From Photobacterium phosphoreum (GTDB taxonomy: Bacteria; Pseudomonadota; Gammaproteobacteria; Enterobacterales; Vibrionaceae), in the NCBI RefSeq assembly GCF_002954725.1, contig NZ_MSCQ01000002.1:382835-446834 (forward strand): a stretch of DNA of 64,000 nucleotides, read 5' to 3'. Position 1 is the stretch's first letter. Each line of letters opens with the position of its first letter. The position numbers were made by a program, and so were the translations under genes. Below are positions 28,751-37,956 of this stretch, in pieces. The notes under the pieces are model-generated. The model did no database searches. It saw only the letters and a program-made list of their open reading frames with translations, and had not been told where the DNA came from.

Positions 28751-30424
28751 ATGCATTTAGAACGAATTGAAATCGCTGGGTTTCGAGGTATCAAACGACT
28801 ATCACTGTCATTTAATGAATTAACCGTTCTTATTGGAGAAAATGCATGGGGGAAATCATCACTACTTGATGCATTAAGTTTAGTCTTATGCCCAAGTGCT
28901 GAATTTTACGAAATGAAATTCTCTGACTTTCACGTTGATCATGTTATCGGCAATGAACGTGCATCTTCGCTACAAATAGTGTTACGTTGGCATGAAGATT
29001 ATCAAGGAGAGTATCAGGCGCGACGTTATCGTGCTTTTGATTCATTTTGGGTTGAAGATAATAACCTCAAGCATCTTTATGTTCAAATAGACAGCCAAAT
29101 CGCCAATGATAAAATAATAACGCATCGACACTTTTTACATGCCGATGGTCGAATTATAGAACACCCTGACACAGATAAATTTTTACGTCAGCTAATGGTG
29201 TTACATCCAATCGTTAGAATTAGAGATGCGCGCCATGTAGAAGCAGATAATCCGCTTACAACCACCGCGCATAATATATCCGTCGTGCCACCAGCAAAAA
29301 ATCGCGAATCAGATCGTATTCAACGCCGACTTGATAATACCTGTCGTCGTTTAATGACACAGCCTGGCCATGTAAGTGCGGCTGAAATTAAAAGTAGTAT
29401 TAGTACATTGCGTTCATTAGTCGATCATTACTTTGCTTTTGCGCCACACTCGCGCAGTAAGGCCCAGCCTCATTGTTATTACCCACTACAAAATCAGCAT
29501 CACGATCACAGTCTGACCCCTTTTGATCAACTGATACAGCCATCAATGACCAAGCAAGCCAAACTGATTTTAATGGGCTTACTTAACGCTTATATTCGTG
29601 CGCGAGGCCCTGTCGATCTTAAACGTATTTCACGTCCTATCATGATATTAGAAGATCCAGAAGGACGTTTACATCCCATCATGCTTCATCAGGCATGGGC
29701 GTTTATACAAAACATGCCAATGCAAAAAATCTTAACCACCAATAGCCCGGAATTATTAAGTGTTGTGCCACTGACCACGATTAAGCGTTTACAAAGAACC
29801 CCACAAAAAACCGTGGTACATAGCATTAATAACGGTGAATTAAACAAAGATGATATTCGTAAAGTCACTTTTCATGTTCGAATGCATCGCCCTAGTGCTT
29901 TTTATGCGCGTGTATGGCTGTTAGTTGAAGGAGAAACCGAAGTATGGCTATTCAATGAAATGGCACACCTGACAGGCTATAACCTTGCAGCAGAAGGCAT
30001 TCATGTGATTGAGTTTGCGCAAAGTGGACTGAAGCCACTGATTAAACTTGCCCGTTTATTAGGTATTGAATGGCATCTTGTTGCTGATGGCGATCCTGCT
30101 GGTCGAAAATATGCCGACAAAGTCAGATTGTTATTAAAGACTGATAGCGAACGTGAACGCTTAACCGTACTCCCGGCTAAAGATATCGAACACTTCTTAT
30201 TTAAAAAAGGTTACGAGCCCTTATTTCGTCAACTCGCTAACATTTCAGATAACGATCAAATGCCGATTCGTAAGATTATTTATCGCGCCTTAAAAAAACA
30301 TGCAAAACCTGATATTGCGCTAGCTATTGTAAAATATACTCAAGAAGCTGAATCAGATAAAATGCCGCTATTAATTCGCTGGGTGTTAAAACGAGTAATA
30401 ATAATGGCAAGAGGTATAATTTAA
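28751..30424 (+). CDS. ybjD: OLD-family ATP-dependent endonuclease YbjD
   Basis: A 557-residue protein with an SMC/RecF-like ATPase (Walker A GENAWGKSSL at about 31; ILEDPEGRLHP as Walker B region) and a C-terminal Toprim nuclease domain (LLVEGETEVWLF, VADGDPAGRKYADKV). Length and layout match E. coli YbjD (DUF2813). It is presumed to act on DNA. Its partner GajB-type helicase is absent, so this is the stand-alone class rather than a Gabija pair. AAGGA precedes the ATG. Confidence 0.88.
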   Translation: MHLERIEIAGFRGIKRLSLSFNELTVLIGENAWGKSSLLDALSLVLCPSAEFYEMKFSDFHVDHVIGNERASSLQIVLRWHEDYQGEYQARRYRAFDSFWVEDNNLKHLYVQIDSQIANDKIITHRHFLHADGRIIEHPDTDKFLRQLMVLHPIVRIRDARHVEADNPLTTTAHNISVVPPAKNRESDRIQRRLDNTCRRLMTQPGHVSAAEIKSSISTLRSLVDHYFAFAPHSRSKAQPHCYYPLQNQHHDHSLTPFDQLIQPSMTKQAKLILMGLLNAYIRARGPVDLKRISRPIMILEDPEGRLHPIMLHQAWAFIQNMPMQKILTTNSPELLSVVPLTTIKRLQRTPQKTVVHSINNGELNKDDIRKVTFHVRMHRPSAFYARVWLLVEGETEVWLFNEMAHLTGYNLAAEGIHVIEFAQSGLKPLIKLARLLGIEWHLVADGDPAGRKYADKVRLLLKTDSERERLTVLPAKDIEHFLFKKGYEPLFRQLANISDNDQMPIRKIIYRALKKHAKPDIALAIVKYTQEAESDKMPLLIRWVLKRVIIMARGII

Positions 30425-30595
30425 ATGAATACGTTAATTTATAAAAATAAAAACAATGTATAAAATAATATTGATAAAAATATTAACTCACAATAACAAC
30501 GAAAGAAAATTCTATTATTTTAAACAATTAGTATAGTATATTTAACAAAAGGTAATCTAGTTTCACCGTTCCATCAATAAGATTAGGGATTTCGT

Positions 30596-31600
30596 ATGTC
30601 AGGTGCATTAATTACAGCATACCGCGCATTCAATAAAATATTAAAACATTTACCTGTAGAGGAATCTCTACCTGATATGCTATTACATATTATTGAACTA
30701 ACAGAAAAAACATTTAATCACCGACAAACATCGATCTTGCTTTTTGATAAAAATACTCAGAAATTCACACCGTTCACAAATAAGAAACGCCATCAACTAT
30801 CTCGTGAAAGATTTATGATTAACCCGACAAAAATTCATTTTGAAAGTATTTGTTCAAAAAATAAAATAATCATCTCTCAACATATAACTACCAACAATGA
30901 ATACCGAGAATATTACAGCCTTAAAAGTATCAACCATTTAAATTCTTGCTATGGACTTCCTATCTTATCTTCAAGGAATAAGGTGTTAGGTATTATCTAT
31001 TCTCATTGCCCTCAACACTCACTGATGAGCGATGAGGAATATGAGCTATTTGAAATGGCTGCAACCGTTTGTTCTATCTCTATAGAAAAGAACATCAAAG
31101 AACAAGAACTTGAATACATGGCCTCTTATGATCCTTTAACCAACATTTGGAATCGTCGTGCTTTTTATCGACAAATAAAAATGGCAATTAATAATATCCA
31201 ACATAAAAATGAGTATATTATTGTTTTTTATATTGATATAAATAAATTTAAAATGATTAATGACCAATATGGACACCGTTTTGGTGATCGGGTTTTGAAA
31301 AAATACGCATCAAAATTACAATGCTTTAATAATAAAAATACAGGTGTCGCGCGTTTAGGAGGCGATGAGTTTGTTATTTATAGCGAAGTTAAGACTCTTA
31401 TTGAAGCGAATATCAAAAAAAAATCAATCTTATCTGAACTAAATAAAATAGAAATAGATGAAATTATTATTACTGCATCTATTGGTTCACATTGTATTCA
31501 TGCCAGTAATATTAAAGAGACTAACATTGATAGCATGATTAACCATGCTGACATGTCTATGTATAAAGAAAAACATCTCTCTCGTTCTTGTGCACTTTAA
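30596..31600 (+). CDS. GAF-GGDEF diguanylate cyclase
   Basis: A 334-residue cytoplasmic protein: GAF sensor domain (about 20-165) and GGDEF domain (about 170-330) with YDPLTNIWNRRAF and an intact active-site RLGGDEFVIYSE. It should make c-di-GMP. The RxxD inhibitory site normally just before GGDEF is not present, so product inhibition is probably absent. The C terminus is short. AGGGA precedes the ATG. Confidence 0.88.
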   Translation: MSGALITAYRAFNKILKHLPVEESLPDMLLHIIELTEKTFNHRQTSILLFDKNTQKFTPFTNKKRHQLSRERFMINPTKIHFESICSKNKIIISQHITTNNEYREYYSLKSINHLNSCYGLPILSSRNKVLGIIYSHCPQHSLMSDEEYELFEMAATVCSISIEKNIKEQELEYMASYDPLTNIWNRRAFYRQIKMAINNIQHKNEYIIVFYIDINKFKMINDQYGHRFGDRVLKKYASKLQCFNNKNTGVARLGGDEFVIYSEVKTLIEANIKKKSILSELNKIEIDEIIITASIGSHCIHASNIKETNIDSMINHADMSMYKEKHLSRSCAL

Positions 31601-31633
31601 AACAGCGACTTTAAGCCAGTGACTTTAAAATCG

Positions 31634-32200
31634 TCATTTTTGAAAAAACAATGTCACAGTGCCCACTGTAATTCCCCATTTTTTCATTTTAGCGACATTG
31701 AATAATTGATTATTATTTTGATAAAACATCCAGTCTTCGAAATCAATATGATGTGTCGTGCCGTCAATATCGATAGCTAATACATATTGCCACTGTAATG
31801 CATTACCTTTTTCATGACCGACTGCTTCTCCGACAACATCATCGGCAGTACCAATATAACGACCATTTTCTTGTTTAGTGATAGTCCATACACGCTGTTG
31901 GGTTTCATTGTTATCAAACACAAAATCTTCAGTAAGCACCAGTTGATTTCCCGTGATCACCCCATGAAGCTCAACATCAAACCGGCGTACTTGTCGCCCT
32001 CTATAATCTTGTACCATTCCCCATGCTTGGCTTTTACCATCAAAGAACTGAAACAAATCAAACTTAGGTTCCGTATGCTCATAATCTTCAATTGATGTTA
32101 TACAACCATTTAATAACAACAATGCGAATCCCAATAACCAACGCAATGATTGATGCTTTATTAAATAAAGATGATGAGTATGTTTGCGATGAGAAGACAT
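31634..32200 (-). CDS. DUF3833 family lipoprotein
   Basis: A 188-residue predicted lipoprotein with lipobox LNGC (Cys34 or nearby) after a long N-terminal region. The mature part has alternating beta-strand character typical of DUF3833 and reminiscent of lipocalin-like barrels (an inference). Last gene of the photolyase/lipid cluster, 85 bases after the chalcone-isomerase-like gene. Its function is unknown; an envelope lipid-handling role is suggested by its neighbours. Confidence 0.82.
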   Translation of the reverse strand: MSSHRKHTHHLYLIKHQSLRWLLGFALLLLNGCITSIEDYEHTEPKFDLFQFFDGKSQAWGMVQDYRGRQVRRFDVELHGVITGNQLVLTEDFVFDNNETQQRVWTITKQENGRYIGTADDVVGEAVGHEKGNALQWQYVLAIDIDGTTHHIDFEDWMFYQNNNQLFNVAKMKKWGITVGTVTLFFQK

Positions 32201-32285
32201 AATCTGTTCCTCTATTAACGGGCGATATCAAGAATTAGCGTCTGTATTTCTGTATTTTAGCTTCTGTATTATTGTATATAGCTAT

Positions 32286-32783
32286 CTATTGGCCTATTAA
32301 CTGTAGCCGCAGTTTAGGGTATTCAGTGGCTGTCGATAACCAAATACCGATAAAGGCATTACTTAATGGCACAGAAAGCGGTTTCCCTAACGGTTTTCCA
32401 TGTTGGTAGAACCTCCCTTCTGTCGCTGTCTTCACAAACACCAATCTATCCCCTTGTTTAACACTCGGCCATTGTTGAGCTAACACCCTTAACCACTGTT
32501 GCCGTTGTTGTGAGGGAATACCTAAATGCTGCCATTGCTTATCGGTTGCAGAGAGAAGATCGTTCTTATCGATATCCCGCAAATAACGAATAATCAGCGC
32601 AAGATTCGAATCGCTTGCAAGGTACTTACCCGTGGGGGTTTTAAGTTCAGCGGTATATATCTTCCACCAGCCCCATTTTAAGGTAGATTCCCCCACAGTA
32701 GGCCATGTAAACCACGCTGAGGCTTGTACTTGTGAACTCGCCACAGTAACAACAAGCAGTAATAGTGCTAAATACGCTTTCAT
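32286..32783 (-). CDS. Chalcone isomerase-like secreted protein
   Basis: A 165-residue protein with signal peptide (cleavage near QASA) and the pattern of the bacterial chalcone-isomerase-like family: GESTLKWGWWKIYTAEL early, then FYQHGKPLGKPL and SNAFIGIWL late. CHI-fold proteins include fatty-acid binders as well as enzymes. Flavonoid chemistry is not expected here; a fatty-acid-related role is inferred. ATGA overlap with the DUF2878 gene upstream. Confidence 0.8.
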   Translation of the reverse strand: MKAYLALLLLVVTVASSQVQASAWFTWPTVGESTLKWGWWKIYTAELKTPTGKYLASDSNLALIIRYLRDIDKNDLLSATDKQWQHLGIPSQQRQQWLRVLAQQWPSVKQGDRLVFVKTATEGRFYQHGKPLGKPLSVPLSNAFIGIWLSTATEYPKLRLQLIGQ

Positions 32784-33295
32784 ACTGATCCTCTTTTAGT
32801 CATCTGCTGTAATAACCATAGTAAATAACCGCTATACAGGCTCCAAATAGCAGCAATCCCGATAAAGGTAATCTGTTCACCATAAGGCCATGTCACCGCC
32901 CCTAAGGTTAATCCCGTCCAATAACTTAATGCACCACCAAGGCTTCCGCCGACTATCACGCTCCATACAGGTAACCGTTGTAATTGAGCCCGCATGATCC
33001 ATACCATTGAAGTAAACCCTAACCACAATAAGATTAGCCACAACGGGATAAAAGCACTAAAAGGGGCAAACAATGGATTAGTGGGTAATGGCGATTGCAT
33101 CACCCCTAATTGAAACAACACATAATCACCACCGATACCAATTGCGCTGGCTATTAAAGCAAACGGTAAACAGCGGTGATAGAACAGCCAGCAACCAATT
33201 AACAGTGATATCAAGATAGTGACATACTGATATTGTCCCCATACGGCTAACAACCAAAACAGATTGAAACCTAATCCTACCACTAAGTATTTCAT
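32780..33295 (-). CDS. DUF2878 membrane protein
   Basis: A 171-residue protein with about five transmembrane segments, of the DUF2878 family. I start it at the ATG at 33295, just past the cfa stop; the GTG at 33307 would overlap cfa by 10 bases. Function unknown. It always seems to accompany Cfa/CHI-like genes in this type of cluster (recollection, not tested). Confidence 0.78.
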   Translation of the reverse strand: MKYLVVGLGFNLFWLLAVWGQYQYVTILISLLIGCWLFYHRCLPFALIASAIGIGGDYVLFQLGVMQSPLPTNPLFAPFSAFIPLWLILLWLGFTSMVWIMRAQLQRLPVWSVIVGGSLGGALSYWTGLTLGAVTWPYGEQITFIGIAAIWSLYSGYLLWLLQQMTKRGSV

Positions 33296-33297
33296 GG

Positions 33298-34533
33298 TTA
33301 ACGCCACAGAGGACGACTAGCAAGTAGCTGAATGGTGCTGATGCTACGCTCTAGAAATCCACCTTCGCAGTAACAAAAATAATAACGCCACATCCGCATA
33401 AACCGTTCGTCATAACCGTATTGATTCAAGGCTTCACTATTTTGATTAAACGCGATATGCCAATCAGCTAATGTTTTGGCGTAATCTAAACCAATATCTT
33501 TAATATCCCGCGTCACAAAATCACTATGGGACGTTAATTGTGATTGTAATACGCTAATTGAAGGTAAGAACCCACCAGGGAAGATATGTTTTTGAATAAA
33601 ATCAACATCCTTGCTATAACTTTCATAACGTTGATCGGCAATGGTGATTGCTTGAATGGCTAATAGCCCATTGGGTTTAAGTAATGATTGGCATTTTTTA
33701 ATATAGGTAGATAGGTACTGCTTACCGACTGCTTCAATCATTTCAATAGAAACCAGTTTGTCATATTGCCCGGTTAAATCGCGGTAATCTTCAAGTAACA
33801 AGGTGATCTTATCTTCTAACCCTGCTTGCTTAACTTTCTCTTGCGCCCATAGGTATTGCTGCTGAGAAATCGTGGTAGTGGTGACATGGCAACCATAATG
33901 TTGAGCCGCATAAATTGCCATACTTCCCCAGCCGGTGCCAATTTCTAACAGATGATCGTGCTCTGTCAGTTGTAATTGATCACACAAGCGCGCCATTTTG
34001 TTTATTTGCGCTTGAGCAAGAGTATCTGAATCGGATAAATACACCCCTGCGGAATACAACATTTTGTCATCAAGGAAATGACGATATAAATCATTACCTA
34101 AATCATAGTGCGCTGAAATATTATCTTTGGCATTTGTGAGATTATTTCTACGTGAAAAGTGCCTCAGTTGTTTTGCTAATCGTGTTATCCAGCCTACTTT
34201 GGCTTCTATCTTATCTAAGGTGACAAGATTACGCGCAAGAATACGCACTACATTGGTTAGATTTGGACTATCCCACCAGCCATCAATGTACGCTTCACCA
34301 GCACCAATACTGCCATCGGTTAATAAGCGTTTATAAAAATGCGGATTACTAACCGTTAAGCTCGCCTGTAAACTGGCTTGCTTATCACCAAAGAAATGGG
34401 TATCGCCACCTTGCTCTGAGAGTGTTAAGCCCACATCTGACAATTGATGCAATATGGTAAAAATCAATCGCCGCGATCGTCCATTGTTCAATAAATTGCT
34501 CGTTGTTGCAGCTTCTAACTCACTTCTAAGCAT
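33298..34533 (-). CDS. cfa: Cyclopropane-fatty-acid synthase-type methyltransferase
   Basis: A 411-residue SAM-dependent methyltransferase that modifies unsaturated acyl chains of phospholipids at the membrane. The SAM-binding LEIGTGWGSMAIYAA is at about 200. It is followed by SIEMIEAVGKQYLSTY, QAITIADQRY and GGFLPSI, all Cfa hallmarks. Slightly longer than E. coli Cfa (382). In this neighbourhood it might make a branched or furan precursor (UfaM-like) instead of cyclopropane. AGGGA lies 7 bases before the ATG. Confidence 0.88.
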   Translation of the reverse strand: MLRSELEAATTSNLLNNGRSRRLIFTILHQLSDVGLTLSEQGGDTHFFGDKQASLQASLTVSNPHFYKRLLTDGSIGAGEAYIDGWWDSPNLTNVVRILARNLVTLDKIEAKVGWITRLAKQLRHFSRRNNLTNAKDNISAHYDLGNDLYRHFLDDKMLYSAGVYLSDSDTLAQAQINKMARLCDQLQLTEHDHLLEIGTGWGSMAIYAAQHYGCHVTTTTISQQQYLWAQEKVKQAGLEDKITLLLEDYRDLTGQYDKLVSIEMIEAVGKQYLSTYIKKCQSLLKPNGLLAIQAITIADQRYESYSKDVDFIQKHIFPGGFLPSISVLQSQLTSHSDFVTRDIKDIGLDYAKTLADWHIAFNQNSEALNQYGYDERFMRMWRYYFCYCEGGFLERSISTIQLLASRPLWR

Positions 34534-34552
34534 AGTTTATTCCCTTTACTAT

Positions 34553-35413
34553 TCATTTGTTATGGTGATTAGGGTGGTCGTAAATGGGTGCACCTTTACG
34601 CCACAATTTAAGAGCTTGCCAATATATTCCAACCACGACTTTAATGGTCATAATAGGGGTTATTAACAAATGCCGTAATAAAGTTGTGGTTGTAAATGGC
34701 TGCTTTTGCATCGCTAATGTGGCATCAAATACTTTCGTTGCGTTTACCTTATGATGATCGCCATTAAGATGACCACTGTTATGACACTCAGCATTATGAT
34801 TGCTATTTTTATTACTTATTATTTCACCTTCCCGATGAAAGCTATCTTTTTTTGAGTGAACCTCTAAGTGGATATTAACAATGCTATCAGGTTGAGAAAG
34901 TTGCCATACATAGTCCTGATCCATTGGATTAAAGGGCGACACATGAAACGCTTTATCATCAATAAAATGCTTTTGCTGCCAATACTGCTTGGCTGGGATC
35001 GCATAATAATGTCGTTGATTCCAAGGGGTATTACTTACCTCGGCTAACACATATTGCCAAACACCTTGCTGATCAAAGACGTAATACACATTCAATGGGC
35101 TAAAATACAAACCACCATAGCGTAGATGACATAACATACTTACTTTGCCATCAATACGCTTGCCAGTGAGGGCATGAATTTTATCCTTTACTGCTTGGTT
35201 GATGTCTTTTGCACCGTCAATATAATCTTGGCGACGAAAGCGGGCGAAATGAAACCATGCCCGTCCAAATCCCGTTACCTTGTCACACAGTGCATCAATT
35301 TCATCGACATCGAGATACACCATAAACATTGAATAACGAAACCGATGCAATACAGGTGTAAAGCGCCGATGTCGTACATGACCGCTATAAATACCGCTAT
35401 TAGTGATGCGCAT
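34553..35413 (-). CDS. DUF1365 family protein
   Basis: A 286-residue DUF1365 protein, with the typical SGIYSGHVRHRRFTP start, FRYSMFMVYLDVDEID and HVSPFNPMDQDYVW. Its function is unknown, but it is constantly linked to the FAD oxidoreductase and Cfa. A His/Asn-rich insert (about residues 210-235) looks like a variable loop. The start is the ATG at 35413 (GTG at 35425 possible); either overlaps the upstream gene. Confidence 0.85.
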   Translation of the reverse strand: MRITNSGIYSGHVRHRRFTPVLHRFRYSMFMVYLDVDEIDALCDKVTGFGRAWFHFARFRRQDYIDGAKDINQAVKDKIHALTGKRIDGKVSMLCHLRYGGLYFSPLNVYYVFDQQGVWQYVLAEVSNTPWNQRHYYAIPAKQYWQQKHFIDDKAFHVSPFNPMDQDYVWQLSQPDSIVNIHLEVHSKKDSFHREGEIISNKNSNHNAECHNSGHLNGDHHKVNATKVFDATLAMQKQPFTTTTLLRHLLITPIMTIKVVVGIYWQALKLWRKGAPIYDHPNHHNK

Positions 35414-36743
35414 AATCTTGACCACTATTCATTGTCGAACTAACTGGCACTGAATGCGTTGTATCGCTCGAAGGTGAACGTGTAATAGAATCGGTATGTA
35501 CTATCGCTTCAATAACATCCAGTGCACTTCTTACACCATCTTCATGAAAGCCGTTATACCAATAAGCCCCACAGAACCATGTGTTTTCCATCCCATTAAT
35601 TAAATGTCGTTGCTGCTGAGCATGAATACTGCTGCGATTAAAAACAGGATGTGCATAGGTAAATTGGCGTAAAATCTTACTGGGATCGATATCTTGGGTT
35701 TGATTTAAGGTGACACAGAACGTTTCGGGTGCATCAATGCCTTGCAGAATATTCATGTTATACGTCAAGGCAGGTAACTGTTGCTGAGAATCATTACTTA
35801 TTAACGGTAAATGGTAATTCCATGATGCCCACGCCGCTTTTTCATTGGGTAAAATACTTTCATCAGTATGTAAAACCACCTCGTTATCTTGGTAAGCCAT
35901 TGCTGATAAAATTTGTTGTTCATTAGTAGTGCTATCAGCTAATAACGCCAACGCTTGATCGCTATGACAGGCAAAAATCACATGGTCAAACACCTCGACG
36001 CTATCGTTAACCGTGATATAAACCTGATCATTTAAACGGCTCACTTGTTGTACGGGTGAATTGAGTTTGATAAGCGGTTCTATTTCAACCAGCATTCGGT
36101 TGACATATTCACGCGAACCACCGGGGATCACATACCATTGCGGTCGATTAACAATATCAAGCAAGCCGTGATTCAAGAAAAATCGCAGAAAGAAATCTAA
36201 CGGTATATTACGCATATCCGCTAATGATGATGACCAAATCGCCGCCCCCATTGGTAAAATATAATTTTCGGTAAAGTAATCACTCAGATCATGTTGTTGC
36301 AGAAAATCACCTAACGTTTGTTGTTGTTCAATATTCTCATAAGCGGTTTGCTTTGCTAGACGATTAAATTTGGTGATTTCATATAAAAAATGAAAAAACT
36401 GTGGCTTAAATAAGTTCTTTTTTTGAGCAAATAACGAACTTAACCCATGACCATTGTATTCCAAGCCATTGTTATCATTATGAACACTAAAACTCATTTC
36501 ACTGGCTTGACCTTGAATATCAAGTTCCATTAATAACTGTTCAAAATTCGGGTAAGTGCGATCGTTAAACACAATAAATCCCGTATCAATCGCGTATTGC
36601 CCACTATCAACTTCCACATCAACAGTTGCCGTATGCCCACCAGCATAGTCATTGGCTTCAAACAGCGTAATATTGTGTTTATGACGTAAATACCACGCAG
36701 TGGTCAACCCCGAGATCCCTGATCCTATAATGGCTATCTTCAT
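35400..36743 (-). CDS. FAD-dependent amine-oxidase-like oxidoreductase
   Basis: A 447-residue flavoprotein with the dinucleotide-binding IGSGISGLTTAWYL at the N terminus, GGHTATVDVE, and a C-terminal ENTWFCGAYWYNGFHEDG FAD-binding end. It belongs to the NAD(P)-binding/phytoene-desaturase-like group seen next to Cfa and DUF1365. Likely acts on membrane lipid acyl chains (inference). ATGA overlap with the SDR gene. Confidence 0.87.
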   Translation of the reverse strand: MKIAIIGSGISGLTTAWYLRHKHNITLFEANDYAGGHTATVDVEVDSGQYAIDTGFIVFNDRTYPNFEQLLMELDIQGQASEMSFSVHNDNNGLEYNGHGLSSLFAQKKNLFKPQFFHFLYEITKFNRLAKQTAYENIEQQQTLGDFLQQHDLSDYFTENYILPMGAAIWSSSLADMRNIPLDFFLRFFLNHGLLDIVNRPQWYVIPGGSREYVNRMLVEIEPLIKLNSPVQQVSRLNDQVYITVNDSVEVFDHVIFACHSDQALALLADSTTNEQQILSAMAYQDNEVVLHTDESILPNEKAAWASWNYHLPLISNDSQQQLPALTYNMNILQGIDAPETFCVTLNQTQDIDPSKILRQFTYAHPVFNRSSIHAQQQRHLINGMENTWFCGAYWYNGFHEDGVRSALDVIEAIVHTDSITRSPSSDTTHSVPVSSTMNSGQDYAHH

Positions 36744-37486
36744 GATGCTTTCCTTGTCATCCGTTGAATCATTACCCGTTGTACAGCAAGCGGTAATAAG
36801 GCAATGGCTTTCAGTAATAAGGTAAATTTTATGGGAAAATGTATTTCTGCTTGTTGATTGCTAATGCCTTGACGTATTTTTCGTGAGGCGTATTCACAAC
36901 TCACTATCATCGGCATTGGGAAATCATTTTTATTGGTCAGTGGCGTTGCAACAAACCCCGGATTAACTAAAGTAACGGTATTAATCTTATCTTTTAAATC
37001 AATCGCTAGCCCATTAGCCAAATAAGATAATGCCGCTTTGGAAGCGCCATAGGCTTCAGCGCGAGGCAAGGCGGTATAAGCGGCTGATGAACTAATAAAG
37101 ACCAGATGCGTTGCCGCAGTAAAGTGCGACTGCATGGCTTCTAAACAATGAATAATGCCAAAAAAATTAACCTCAAATACCCGCTTAAACAAATCACTGT
37201 CAATCACGCCATCATCGATATATTCACACGTACCCGCATTTAAAATAATCAACTCAGGTAAGGCTTCAAGTTGCGATAATACCTGTTGAGTTTGCTCAAG
37301 GTTGGTAACATCAAACACTAACGGGATGATTTTTCCTGTCGCGGTAAGTTCAAGGTTATCCACTAACTGTTGAAGTCGCTGCTGATTTTGGCCGCAAGCA
37401 TAAACCTGCCAACCTCCGTGAGCGTAATCAGTGGCTAATTGCAGACCAATACCCGAACTTGCACCAGTAATCAGTACCTGTTTCAT
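36740..37486 (-). CDS. Short-chain dehydrogenase/reductase
   Basis: A 248-residue SDR: cofactor motif TGASSGIG at residue 7, NAG at about 86, active-site Ser in SSSAAY and YxxxK in YGASK. Substrate unknown. It overlaps both neighbours by four bases (ATGA), so it is certainly part of the operon. Confidence 0.9.
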   Translation of the reverse strand: MKQVLITGASSGIGLQLATDYAHGGWQVYACGQNQQRLQQLVDNLELTATGKIIPLVFDVTNLEQTQQVLSQLEALPELIILNAGTCEYIDDGVIDSDLFKRVFEVNFFGIIHCLEAMQSHFTAATHLVFISSSAAYTALPRAEAYGASKAALSYLANGLAIDLKDKINTVTLVNPGFVATPLTNKNDFPMPMIVSCEYASRKIRQGISNQQAEIHFPIKFTLLLKAIALLPLAVQRVMIQRMTRKAS

Positions 37487-37929
37487 TGCCCTAACCTCAC
37501 TTTAATGAGTTTGATAACACGCCCAAGAACAGGTAACCCTTCATATAACATCGCCCCTAAATCAAAAAAGTCACGATGATAAATGATCCGTTGCTGTTCT
37601 ATATCAATAGTTAACTGTGTGCACCCATCTAATGTTCGTTGCTTTCCCTGTTGCAACTTTGGATGAGAAAACGTCATTGTCCATTGCAAAAATGCATGAT
37701 GATCTTCAACAACAGCCTGATGAATAGTGAAATGACAGTCGTTTATATTGCAATAAAGCGCCTTAAAATAATCTTGTAATGCTTCAATACCGACAACCTT
37801 GTGCGCGGGATCTTCAAACACAATATCAGAGTGATAGACATTGTTGATCAGTGATAAATTATCTTTATTAAGCTGACAATAAACCTCAATAAACGTGCTA
37901 ATTACCGTATTATTGGTCGTGATCATCAT
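37483..37929 (-). CDS. NTF2/SnoaL-like protein
   Basis: A 148-residue cone-shaped alpha+beta barrel type protein (SnoaL/NTF2-like), with YHSDIVFEDPAHKVVG and WTMTFSHPKL. Such folds bind small hydrophobic ligands or act as isomerases. Nothing in the sequence fixes a function. It lies 27 bases after phrB and overlaps the SDR by four. Confidence 0.78.
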   Translation of the reverse strand: MMITTNNTVISTFIEVYCQLNKDNLSLINNVYHSDIVFEDPAHKVVGIEALQDYFKALYCNINDCHFTIHQAVVEDHHAFLQWTMTFSHPKLQQGKQRTLDGCTQLTIDIEQQRIIYHRDFFDLGAMLYEGLPVLGRVIKLIKVRLGQ

Positions 37930-37956
37930 AATATCCTTATTTATTGTTGTGTTTGA

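Noticed and set aside
28751..30424. YbjD/OLD nuclease as a Gabija-type defence system
   Set aside because: No UvrD-like GajB helicase is next to it, and length and layout match housekeeping YbjD.
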